DNA of 64,000 nucleotides from Phycisphaeraceae bacterium (GTDB lineage Bacteria > Planctomycetota > Phycisphaerae > Phycisphaerales > UBA1924), in NCBI GenBank assembly GCA_007693965.1, contig RECQ01000065.1, forward strand, positions 1 to 64,000, in the 5' to 3' direction. The notes under the pieces are model-generated. The model saw nothing but the letters and a program-made list of their open reading frames with translations, was not told the origin of the DNA and made no database searches. Position 1 is the first letter of the stretch, and every line of letters begins with the position of its first letter. The position numbers and the translations under genes were made by a program. Of the stretch, positions 56,460 through 64,000 are shown in pieces.

Positions 56460-56486
56460 CAGCGTCCTGCGAGGGCGCTGATTTTC
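56460..56486 (+). terminator. Hairpin with short T-run directly after the NusG-like gene
   Basis: CAGCGTCC pairs with GGGCGCTG (8 bp, one G-T) around loop TGCGA, followed by ATTTTC. It begins 5 bases after the stop codon. It could end the transcript or act as an attenuator that the NusG-like protein overrides. Confidence 0.55.
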
Positions 56487-56646
56487 GGTCCATGCGAATC
56501 CGTTGTACGGGCGAGGTCCGCCTCCCGATCGGCGGGGGTGCGCGACGGGGGCGAAGCCCGCCCTGAGTCCGGCGGCGGGGCGAGCGTCCCAGCCGGTTCG
56601 AGCGAGAGCGAGTCGAGTGCTGGCAACGGGCATCCACCGGTGGAAC

Positions 56647-56747
56647 CGACTGCGGTAAGCGTGACGAACGTACACAGCCCAACACGACTCTTTTCCTCAC
56701 ATTCGCGCTGCGGAGCGATCGGACGCGTCTGGCTATCCGATGCTGCG
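56647..56747 (+). repeat. 101-bp direct repeat, copy 1 (leader of the small membrane protein)
   Basis: Differs from copy 2 by only three substitutions, at a fixed offset of 609 bases. It begins CGACTGCGGTAAGCGTGAC and ends in CCGATGCTGCG. Inside are two possible hairpins: CGCT-GCGG-AGCG and ATCGGA...TCCGAT. It lies 56 bases upstream of a small membrane protein start. The surrounding intergenic stretch (56456-56802) holds nothing else I recognise beyond the hairpin after the NusG-like gene. Confidence 0.93.
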
Positions 56748-56802
56748 AGTAGGTCCCATATCAACTCATGTGAGGAGATTGGCGGCCGTGAGGAGAGATC
56801 GA

Positions 56803-57042
56803 ATGAACTGGAGACTCGTACAGGACCCGAAAATTCAAAGATCCAGTGCTTTTTGGTTGCTTCTGGTGTCAGGGTGCCTTGGGCCTTTGATTCTTCTGGT
56901 GACAGGATGCATTGGGCTGTTTACTGCTCAGCCGCACATGTGTCTGGCGCCCATGGGGATTGCGTTCGCCTGGTGGAGTCTTCTGTTCACCAAGTGTGTA
57001 GCGATCCTAAGAGAATACATAAAAGGTGACTGGAGCCTCTGA
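56803..57042 (+). CDS. Small two-helix membrane protein of unknown function
   Basis: A 79-residue protein with two hydrophobic segments (FWLLLVSGCLGPLILLVTGC and MGIAFAWWSLLFTKCVAIL) and a short basic/aromatic C-terminus. AGGAGAG lies 6 bases before the ATG, which supports it as a real gene. No family recognised. It lies between the two copies of the 101-bp repeat inside a polysaccharide locus, so an accessory role there is possible but unproven. Confidence 0.6.
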   Translation: MNWRLVQDPKIQRSSAFWLLLVSGCLGPLILLVTGCIGLFTAQPHMCLAPMGIAFAWWSLLFTKCVAILREYIKGDWSL

Positions 57043-57197
57043 ACAATCCGGAAGGTGAACTCAGACGTCCCACCGGCTCCGGGTCTTGAACAGTACGGCT
57101 CAAAGAGCCATACAGACGCTTATTCAGAGGTCCCGACTGTGGACCAATAATGCGCAAGATGATTTGTATAGCACGATGGGTTGTTGCAGTTGTCAAG

Positions 57198-57223
57198 CAG
57201 ATCTTGATGAACAATGAGATCTG
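57198..57223. repeat. Short inverted repeat upstream of the second leader repeat
   Basis: CAGATCT and AGATCTG separated by 12 bases, in the AT-richer part of the intergenic region before the beta-helix gene. It could be an operator for a dimeric regulator; no regulator is identified. Confidence 0.4.
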
Positions 57224-57255
57224 TCCACAGCGCAATTCGGTCACGCAGGCATTAT

Positions 57256-57356
57256 CGACTGCGGAAAGCGTGACGAACGTACACAGCCCAACACGACTCT
57301 TTTCCTCACATTCGCGCTGCGGAGCGATCGGATGCGTCTCGCTATCCGATGCTGCG
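57256..57356 (+). repeat. 101-bp direct repeat, copy 2 (leader of the beta-helix protein)
   Basis: Same 101-bp element as at 56647 with three base differences; the start reads GCGGAAAGCGTGAC instead of GCGGTAAGCGTGAC. Both internal hairpins are kept. It ends 54 bases before the ATG of the beta-helix protein gene, about the same distance as copy 1 from its gene (55 bases). Confidence 0.93.
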
Positions 57357-57410
57357 GACGTGTCCTTCGCCTGCCAAGGTCCGCAGGCGTTGAGCGCAGA
57401 GGAGAGAACT

Positions 57411-60317
57411 ATGAGCATCACGCCCTGCCTTGGAATTCCACAGTCGCTTTTCCGATTGCGTTCGGCGCCGCTGGTTCGCGGCGTCGGGCTGCGGTTCCCG
57501 GTCCTTGCCTTCGCAATGCTGGCGGCCGCCCTGATGGGCGCGTTCGCTTCGCCAGCGGCTTCCGGCGCTGTGCACCAGGCCATCGAAGCCCCGGAGCGCA
57601 TCGAGGCGACGCTGAAGAGCGATCTGCCCGCCTTCGACATCGCATGGTCCCGTCATACGGACCAGGCGCGTCAGGCGCTGGCGGACATGATCGCCGATCG
57701 CATCCGGGACAACGCCCCGATGGTGTTGAGTTTCCCGGACATCAGCTCGAACTGGCGTCCGGTGAGCGTGCAGGCGCTGCGCGACATGAATGGTCAACTG
57801 ATTGACCGCCGCGTGCTGTCGTTCTCTCGGGCGAACTACGAGGGTCGCCTCGAAGCGGCTCTGATGGATGTGCTCGATCGCGTCCGCGCGAAGCGTCCCG
57901 ACGCCGTGCTCGGCCTCGATGGCTTCGAGCCCGTCTCCGGTCGGCGCACGGATGATCAGTACGTGAAGCTCAACCGGGCGCTCGATTTCATTTATCTGGA
58001 CAAGGATCTGGGCGAGTGGGTCGGTCCGGGCGGCCGGCGTCAGAGCCTGGAGGAGCAGATCCGTCGCGCTGACCGCAACCTGCGGGCCGCGGGCCTTGAT
58101 GAGAACAACTGGCTCGTCATGCGTCACACCGATCAGTGGATCGCGATCGCACTGAGCGAGCTTCCTGAGAATCTCGGCGTCGACGGCTCGTCCGAGTCTT
58201 CCGCATCTGATTCGACCACCGAGGGCGAGGCCGAAGCCGAGCCGGCGCACGCGGAGAGCCGCAGCGAGCCCGAGCCGCAGCGGGCCCGCGCTCCGGCCAG
58301 CCCCGATATCAACGGCGACGGTGTGGTCAACAGCCAGGACAAGGCGATTCTGCTCAGCAATTGGGGAACGACCGAGGCGTCCTGCGATTTGAACGGCGAT
58401 GGGAAGGTCGGCTCGGCGGATCTTGCGATTCTGCTGGCCAGCTATACGCACCAGCCGCCGCCGCCTGTGAACGTCAACGGCGAGTTCTCGCCGACGATCA
58501 CCCAGTACGATCGCAGCTCCGGCGACAGCATCACGCTTAACATCACCTCCGGCGCTCCCAGCGGCGGCAGCGTGGTCTTCAAGCTATGGTCGACCCAGAA
58601 CAGCTCCTCCCACTGTGTGCACGTCGATTCCTCGGCGCCCTACATCTACCCCGCCAGCGTTCTGCAGAGCGCCCCGCTGGGCGAGGTGCAGTTGCAGGCG
58701 ATGGTTCGCAATTCGAGCAATGAAGTTCTGGCGACTATCGCCCGCAACATCGTGGTGATCGACTCGTCGAACTCGAACCCTGATCAGGGGCAGTCCGGCG
58801 AGGGTGAAGAGCCGGGTGATGGCGTGGATGACCCCGATGCCGGCTGGACCGAATTCACCCCCGGGCCGCAGACGCGCATCGTCTATGTCAGTTCATCTGA
58901 GGGCAGTGACTCAAACACCGGTCTGTCCTGGAACGCTCCCGTCAAGTCACTCAGCAAGGGTTACGACTTGCTCCGCGACGGCAAGCCCGACTGGATGCTG
59001 CTGAAGCGCGGCGATGTGTGGACGAATGAAAACTTTCCGTGGTGGAACAAGTCCGGCCTGAGCGTTGAGGAGCCGATGGTCATCGGAGCCTACGGCGAGA
59101 ACGATGCGCCACGCCCGAAGATCATCGCCGAAGAAGGCACGGCGTGGCGAACCGCCCTGAGCAGCAACCCTCTGAACTACATCGCCATCACTAGCCTGCA
59201 CCTTCAGACTCGTGAGCGGAATGAGCAGGACACCTACACCGCGGGCATCTGGGTTCAGCGCACTGGCGAGTTCTTCCTGATCGAAGACTGCCTCATCGAA
59301 GGGTTCGGCAACAACGTGATGGTTCAGGGCACTCAGCCATTTGGACGGCTGGACTTCCGAATGAGACGATCAATTCTGATTGATCCGTACCGTCCCGACA
59401 CGGGCAACACAAACATCTACATTGCAGATGTGGACGGCCTGCTCATCGAGGAGAATGCCCTCATCAACACGATGGAGAACGAGGCTGGTGGTGTAAAACA
59501 CTCGCACGGTATGTATTTTACGCAATCCAACAGGCCCGGATCTGCGGTCGTGCGGGAGAACATCATTTATAACGCTCGCACGAACATCACCTTGAGAGGC
59601 GGTGGGGTCATCGAGAACAATCTGTCTATCCGAGGCGGCCAGTCAATTGCAGCAGTTCCTTCGGATCGAGGCGAGGCGAATGTCTACGTTTCCAAGAACG
59701 TGGTTGTCGAAAGCCGCGATCATTGGAATGGGCAAAGGCTTGGAGTAGGCATCTATGTAGGGGGTATTCACGCAGACATCAAGGACAACATCGTATTCGG
59801 TGGTACCGATGGAGGGTCGCACACCGGTATCGCTCTCGAAAACACAGGCGGATCGGTGCGGCAGAACACTGTGTACGGTTGGAGCCGCGAGGATGAGGCT
59901 CTTCTCAGACCGGCACTAATAATCCGGGCGCCCCACGACTCACCGATCGCCATCGAGAAAAATAAGCTTATCCAAACGCGAGATCAGTATGTGGTGTGGG
60001 ACCGGAGCGATGATCTGGAGATGGTGAGTTATTCAAACAACGCTTACTTCACGCCCATGAGTCAGCGGTTCTGGATTGCTGAGGATCGGCACACACGTTG
60101 GTTCAACGATTGGCGTCAGGATCGTGAGCCGAACGCGGAGTGGTACGAGGTCGACGTGTCTGCATACCCGGCATCGCTCCAGGACGTGATCAACATGACG
60201 GCTGAGGAGCTTGCCGAAGCGTTGCGAGGCCAGCGCAGGGGCAACTGGACCGCCGACATCACTGCCAAATCGGTCAACGAGATGTGTCGCGCGGCTTTTG
60301 ATGAAGCCGGGAATTGA
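57411..60317 (+). CDS. Secreted right-handed beta-helix protein with internal dockerin-like repeats
   Basis: A 968-residue secreted protein. The first 52 residues hold a basic region and a hydrophobic core ([20 protein letters not shown]), a signal peptide. A helical N-terminal domain follows (to about residue 250), then an acidic linker, two dockerin-like loops near residues 300-345 ([40 protein letters not shown]), an Ig-like beta domain, and from about 480 a beta-helix region with repeated short strands ([10 protein letters not shown]-like; [20 protein letters not shown]), as in polysaccharide lyases and epimerases. The dockerin loops are internal, not C-terminal as usual. The ATG follows GAGGAGAGAACT. 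A role in processing the locus polysaccharide is inference. A strong terminator follows. Confidence 0.82.
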   Translation: MSITPCLGIPQSLFRLRSAPLVRGVGLRFPVLAFAMLAAALMGAFASPAASGAVHQAIEAPERIEATLKSDLPAFDIAWSRHTDQARQALADMIADRIRDNAPMVLSFPDISSNWRPVSVQALRDMNGQLIDRRVLSFSRANYEGRLEAALMDVLDRVRAKRPDAVLGLDGFEPVSGRRTDDQYVKLNRALDFIYLDKDLGEWVGPGGRRQSLEEQIRRADRNLRAAGLDENNWLVMRHTDQWIAIALSELPENLGVDGSSESSASDSTTEGEAEAEPAHAESRSEPEPQRARAPASPDINGDGVVNSQDKAILLSNWGTTEASCDLNGDGKVGSADLAILLASYTHQPPPPVNVNGEFSPTITQYDRSSGDSITLNITSGAPSGGSVVFKLWSTQNSSSHCVHVDSSAPYIYPASVLQSAPLGEVQLQAMVRNSSNEVLATIARNIVVIDSSNSNPDQGQSGEGEEPGDGVDDPDAGWTEFTPGPQTRIVYVSSSEGSDSNTGLSWNAPVKSLSKGYDLLRDGKPDWMLLKRGDVWTNENFPWWNKSGLSVEEPMVIGAYGENDAPRPKIIAEEGTAWRTALSSNPLNYIAITSLHLQTRERNEQDTYTAGIWVQRTGEFFLIEDCLIEGFGNNVMVQGTQPFGRLDFRMRRSILIDPYRPDTGNTNIYIADVDGLLIEENALINTMENEAGGVKHSHGMYFTQSNRPGSAVVRENIIYNARTNITLRGGGVIENNLSIRGGQSIAAVPSDRGEANVYVSKNVVVESRDHWNGQRLGVGIYVGGIHADIKDNIVFGGTDGGSHTGIALENTGGSVRQNTVYGWSREDEALLRPALIIRAPHDSPIAIEKNKLIQTRDQYVVWDRSDDLEMVSYSNNAYFTPMSQRFWIAEDRHTRWFNDWRQDREPNAEWYEVDVSAYPASLQDVINMTAEELAEALRGQRRGNWTADITAKSVNEMCRAAFDEAGN

Positions 60318-60357
60318 GTCGGAGCGACTCCGGATTGTGAGAGAACTGATAGGACCA

Positions 60358-60391
60358 CCGGCCCCGGCGCTACTGCGCCGGGGCCGGTTTT
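60358..60391 (+). terminator. Intrinsic terminator after the beta-helix protein gene
   Basis: A perfect 13-bp GC-rich stem (CCGGCCCCGGCGC / GCGCCGGGGCCGG) with a TACT loop followed by TTTT, 40 bases after the stop codon. Confidence 0.92.
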
Positions 60392-60435
60392 CGCACCGAG
60401 GCCCGATGCGGGACCTTCACAATGACAACGAAGAT

Positions 60436-61757
60436 ATGAACGATCGACGCCTGAAAGCACTGATCATCGCGGAGGCCGCCAACCCGGAGTGGGTGAGCGT
60501 GCCGCAGGTGGGATGGTCGCACGCATGTGCCCTGCTCGATGTGAGCGATGGCCACTTGGTCACACAAGCGCGCAACCGCACTCGTCGAGGGGAAGGATTT
60601 CACCGCCATCGACTCCGAGGTGGTGGCGCGGCCGATGTGGCACCTCAACAACATAACTCCGCGGCGGCGCGGGGCTTGGCTGGACCACGGGCACGGCTCT
60701 CTCGATCGTCTCGTATACATACTTCGAGCGACTGCTTTGGAGGCGGTTCGGCGATCGCATCCGCGCCGGCGAGTTTGATGTGGTGCATCGCATCACGCCG
60801 CTGAGCCCGACCATTCCGAGTCGACTGGCCCGAAGATGCGCTCGCGCCGGCGTTCCATTCGTGCTGGGTCCGCTGAACGGGGGCGCCCCATGGCCGAAAG
60901 GTTTCGGCGGCGCCCGGCACCGGGAGTGGGAGTGGCTTTCGTATGTGCGGGGGATCCACAAGCTGGCTCCGGGCTACCGATCCACTCGCCGCCATGCAAA
61001 GGCGATTCACATCGGCTCACGGCACACATGGTCGCAGATGCCGGAGCGATACCACGACAAGTGCATTTACAAGCCCGAGAACGGCATCGACCCACTGCGA
61101 TTCTCAGCCCGGCGGCGCAGGCGCGCGGAGCGGCCCATCAGGCTCATCTTCGCCGGGCGGCTGGTGCCTTACAAGGGGGCCGACATGTTTCTCGAGGCCG
61201 CGGCGCCGCTGGTGCGGGAGGGGGTGTGCATCGTCGAGATCGTCGGTGACGGACCGATGCGCAGTCAGCTGGAGACAATGGTCACGAGCGAGAAAATCGA
61301 GAGCGGTGTGCGATTCACCGGCTGGATCAAGCACCACGAAGTGCAGCAGCGCCTGGCCGATTCAGACGTCTTCTGCTTTCCCAGCATCCGTGAGTTCGGC
61401 GGCGCGGTGGCGCTGGAGGCTATGGCCGTCGGCCTGCCGCCGATGGTGGTCGATTACGCCGGCCCCGCGGAGCTGGTGAGCGATGAGACGGGCTGGCTTG
61501 TGCCGCTGGGGTCACGCGCAGAGATCGTTGAAGGGTTTCGGCGCTCGATGGAGGAGATTGTTCACGATCCCTCACAGATTGAGCGTAAATCGACTGCGGG
61601 GGCCGAGTGTGTGCGCCGTCGATTCACGTGGGACGTGAAGGCGCGGATGACACTGGAGATTCTTCGCTGGGCCGCTGGTCTTCAAGAGGACAAACCGGAT
61701 TTCGACGATGACACGATGCCGACGAAGACGCTCGAGGCATCTTCATCGAATGTGTGA
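60436..61757 (+). pseudogene. GT4 glycosyltransferase gene broken by two frameshifts
   Basis: Coding sense runs through three frames in order. Frame one from ATG 60436: [20 protein letters not shown] to HLVTQARNR. Frame two: [20 protein letters not shown] to HLNNI. Frame three: [20 protein letters not shown] onward, then an intact reading frame of about 325 codons from GTG 60780 with GGAPWPKGFG, the GT-B donor part RLIFAGRLVPYKGADMFLEA, and FCFPSIREFGGAVALEAMA (the E-x7-E element). The second shift is explained by one extra A near 60656; the first involves the region near 60580 and may include lost bases. This is either a decayed gene or a sequencing error. An intact enzyme would be a retaining glycosyltransferase of the locus. 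Confidence 0.75.
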
Positions 61758-61989
61758 TGGATGCAGGCCATATCAGTGCCGGGGGAGGAAGATGATAATG
61801 TCGAAGGGGGCGGTAGGCTGGTATGAAAATAGGACATGTCTTTGGATTGATCATTTCACAGTCAATGCCAATTGCCTTCTGTTGTATTCAATGGCAAGCG
61901 AGAGGGATAATATTTATTTTGTTGCGATAGTCAACACTATCCACTGTTCGTGATTTACGAAGTAGATGCTTTTCCGGTAACGTGGCGTT

Positions 61990-63378
61990 ATGAGTAGTAT
62001 CGAGACACAGCTTGGTAGCGAGTCGGAGGCCAAGTTGCCTAAGCCGGATCTAACATGTAAACACACACTTAAACATCGGGCAATTCGGGGATCGGTATGG
62101 ACGATCAGCGGATACGGCATTTCGCAGCTTTTACGCCTAGGAAGCAATCTTGTGCTAACAAGGTTGCTGTTCCCGGAAGCCTTTGGACTGATGGCCATCG
62201 TCATGGTGGTCATAACTGGACTGGCCATGTTCTCGGATGTTGGCACTGGGCCGGCAATTGTACGAGATAAGCGAGGAGACGACCCGGCATTTCTCAATAC
62301 CGCATGGACAATTCAGACCATCCGTGGATTCGTACTGTTTCTGACAGCCTGCGCGCTGGCTGCGCCTGTGTCGCATATCTACGGCGAGGATGCACTACTG
62401 TCGCTGATTCCCGTAGTCGCAATCACTGCATTGATTGCGGGGTTCAACTCGACCGCAATCAAAACAGCCCACAGACACATGTGGGTAGGCCGGGTTACGT
62501 TCATGGAGTTGATAGGGCAGATTGCCGGGACCACAGTGATGATTGCTTGGGCCGTGATGCACCCGTCAATCTGGGCGTTGGTCGCAGGCGGAATCGTCGG
62601 ATGCGCAACGAACCTGGTGCTCAGTCACGTCATGCTGCCGGGTGTACGAAATAAATTTGCGTGGGAGCGATCGGCAGCGAAAACTCTCTTCAACTTTGGG
62701 AAGTGGATATTCTTCAGTAGTGTGCTGTTCTTCATCGCCAAGCAGGGCGATCGGATGTTGTTGGGAAATTTTGTGGATATGGCGATGCTGGGTATTTATG
62801 CTATTGCCCTAAGCCTCAGTGAGCCGTTCATAGCTCTTAATATGCAATTGGCAAGAAAGATCGTATATCCGGCACTCAGCAAGATATATCGCGAAGATTC
62901 ATCTCGAATTCGCGGAGTCTATTACAGATCGCGCATAGCGATGGACGCTATCTTCCTCCCCACACTTGGGGCGCTCGCTGCCATAGGGCCACTTGTGGTT
63001 GGAATACTGTACGACGAGAGGTACATTGCAGCTGGTGTGATGCTCCAGGTGCTGGCTCTGCGCGCCGCTGTAAACTGTCTTGCTGAGCCCGCTGAACAAT
63101 GCATCGTCGCTATGGGGCGCCCGCGGTGGGTCACACTGAGTCACGTCTTGCGGACCAGCGCGGTGCTGATTGGAATCCCTATCGGGTGGTCAATCGGGGA
63201 GATACAAGGAGTGCTGTGGGGACTTGTCATCACTGAGCTGCTCGTACTTATATACTTCTGGCTCAGGCTCGCTCAACTTGTTATTCTCGATCTAAAGCGC
63301 GAGGCACTAGCGATCACTTTGATCGCTGTTGGATACATGTTCGTTGAGATTATTATTACATTTGTGAGAATTACATGA
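61990..63378 (+). CDS. Oligosaccharide flippase, Wzx/MOP type
   Basis: A 462-residue polytopic membrane protein with about 12 hydrophobic segments. The start RAIRGSVWTISGYGISQLLR and LVLTRLLFPEAFGLMAIVMV are the usual opening of the polysaccharide biosynthesis flippases, which move undecaprenyl-linked repeat units across the inner membrane. Base composition is clearly lower in GC and codon use more relaxed than in the rest of the window. Its stop overlaps the following glycosyltransferase start (ATGA). The 230 bases upstream are AT-rich and probably contain a promoter. Confidence 0.9.
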   Translation: MSSIETQLGSESEAKLPKPDLTCKHTLKHRAIRGSVWTISGYGISQLLRLGSNLVLTRLLFPEAFGLMAIVMVVITGLAMFSDVGTGPAIVRDKRGDDPAFLNTAWTIQTIRGFVLFLTACALAAPVSHIYGEDALLSLIPVVAITALIAGFNSTAIKTAHRHMWVGRVTFMELIGQIAGTTVMIAWAVMHPSIWALVAGGIVGCATNLVLSHVMLPGVRNKFAWERSAAKTLFNFGKWIFFSSVLFFIAKQGDRMLLGNFVDMAMLGIYAIALSLSEPFIALNMQLARKIVYPALSKIYREDSSRIRGVYYRSRIAMDAIFLPTLGALAAIGPLVVGILYDERYIAAGVMLQVLALRAAVNCLAEPAEQCIVAMGRPRWVTLSHVLRTSAVLIGIPIGWSIGEIQGVLWGLVITELLVLIYFWLRLAQLVILDLKREALAITLIAVGYMFVEIIITFVRIT

Positions 63379-64000
63379 ACAGGCTTTGTAGAGGAATCCA
63401 AGTCGCATATATGGCGCCTGGCTGGCCTCCAGACAAACAACCTAGCGGTATTAATACACACATCCTTCAGATGCATCCGGCACTGATGGAGCTAGGTGCT
63501 AATGTGCATATTCTTGCCCAACGCACAGAAGAATCCGCTGTGGCATACAATGTGACCAGGATTAGCGACTATCGACGTAAGCATGGCATATTTGATGCTG
63601 CTCGGACGCGAGTAACAGGCCAAGTGACACGCGTTCGCGATGAGGCGATTGCTATGAGTGAAGCTGCCCGCCATGTGCAAGAACTGTATGGACTTGATGT
63701 TATTGAGATGGAGGAATCATTTGGGTGGGCTGGTCAGTTGAAGCATCGCTTAGAGGCACCTGTTGTTGTGCGCCTCCACGGCCCTTGGTTTTTAAGTGGG
63801 GAAGCGCTTGGTGTTAGGAAAAACAAGACTTGGCGCAAGCGGGTGTGGATGGAAGGTGTGGGGATACGCCTTGCTGACGGCATTACGGCGCCTTCCGCTG
63901 ATGTGCTGGAGCGTACTCGTCGATATTACGGAATCGCGCTAGAGAATGCAGTTGTCATTCCAGATCCCGCGCCACTACATTCCTACAAATCACGATGGAG
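63375..64000 (+). CDS. Glycosyltransferase family 4, N-terminal part, cut by the window edge
   Basis: The frame is open from ATG 63375 to the window end, 208 codons. The N-terminal GT-B acceptor domain is recognisable: VAYMAPGWPPDKQPSGINTH, HPALMELGANVHILAQRT, and APVVVRLHGPWFLSGEALG followed by ADGITAPSADVLERTRRYYG. The catalytic donor domain lies outside. It overlaps the flippase stop by ATGA and shares its lower GC content, so the two are one operon and probably one acquired block. Confidence 0.82.
   Translation, partial: MNRLCRGIQVAYMAPGWPPDKQPSGINTHILQMHPALMELGANVHILAQRTEESAVAYNVTRISDYRRKHGIFDAARTRVTGQVTRVRDEAIAMSEAARHVQELYGLDVIEMEESFGWAGQLKHRLEAPVVVRLHGPWFLSGEALGVRKNKTWRKRVWMEGVGIRLADGITAPSADVLERTRRYYGIALENAVVIPDPAPLHSYKSRW

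Noticed and set aside
56725-56747. A sigma-54 promoter in the end of the repeat (TGG...GC)
   Set aside because: The GG-to-GC spacing is wrong, and the GG is changed in the second copy of the repeat.
56647-57356. The 101-bp repeats as ends of an insertion sequence
   Set aside because: The copies are direct, not inverted, and the 508 bases between them encode only a small membrane protein; no transposase is present.

Overview
The window looks like a chromosomal segment of a planctomycete of the class Phycisphaerae. The evidence is a GC-rich genome, secreted proteins ending in paired calcium-binding repeats of the form D[20 protein letters not shown], a PEP-CTERM-like sorting tail of the P-T-P-G-A type followed by arginines, and zinc-ribbon proteins with a C-G-Y-L-L-x-G-L plus C-P-E-C-G signature. 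No phage, plasmid, insertion sequence or CRISPR array is visible.

Layout. 0-11 kb: a truncated membrane-anchored protein, a short-form citrate synthase, a DinB-like protein, a secreted HAF-repeat protein with a C-terminal dockerin-like region, a membrane zinc-ribbon protein, two related orphan DNA methyltransferases flanking a small-molecule-type methyltransferase, and a polyprenyl diphosphate synthase. 11-19 kb: ribosomal protein bS18, an LptF/LptG permease, a reverse-strand operon for lipid glycosylation (GT2, LAB_N, GT39), and a secreted subtilase followed by a strong terminator. 18.7-24 kb: a Fur-type regulator, a PilZ protein, cardiolipin synthase, a metallo-beta-lactamase-fold hydrolase and a two-domain kinase.

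24-40.7 kb is one tightly packed alpha-glucan/trehalose operon: GlgE, a TreS-maltokinase fusion, MalQ, GlgB, TreZ, a GH57 (DUF3536) enzyme and TreY. Genes overlap by 1-4 bases or abut. TreS-maltokinase can turn trehalose into maltose-1-phosphate, GlgE polymerises it, GlgB branches it, MalQ remodels the chains, and TreY/TreZ return glucan ends to trehalose. The cluster therefore encodes a near-closed cycle between trehalose and branched glucan.

40.7-55.6 kb is mostly housekeeping: tRNA-Ser(GCT), a DUF3553 protein, RNA polymerase omega, CoaC, an M48 protease with LemA, Mfd, a PEP-CTERM protein, a ComEA-like helix-hairpin-helix protein, a GH10-like protein lacking the usual catalytic motifs, PurC, and a stand-alone TSCPD domain. 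It also carries several repeats: a triple 26-bp unit, a MITE-like inverted repeat, and octamer tandem repeats.

55.9-64 kb is the left end of a surface-polysaccharide locus: a specialised NusG paralogue, two 101-bp near-identical leader repeats (one before a small membrane protein, one before a secreted beta-helix protein), a frameshifted GT4 glycosyltransferase, a Wzx-type flippase and another GT4 running off the window. Base composition falls clearly from about 61.8 kb onward, suggesting the flippase and last GT were acquired. The most promising unexplained element is the NusG paralogue together with the duplicated leader, whose start resembles the ops site used by RfaH.
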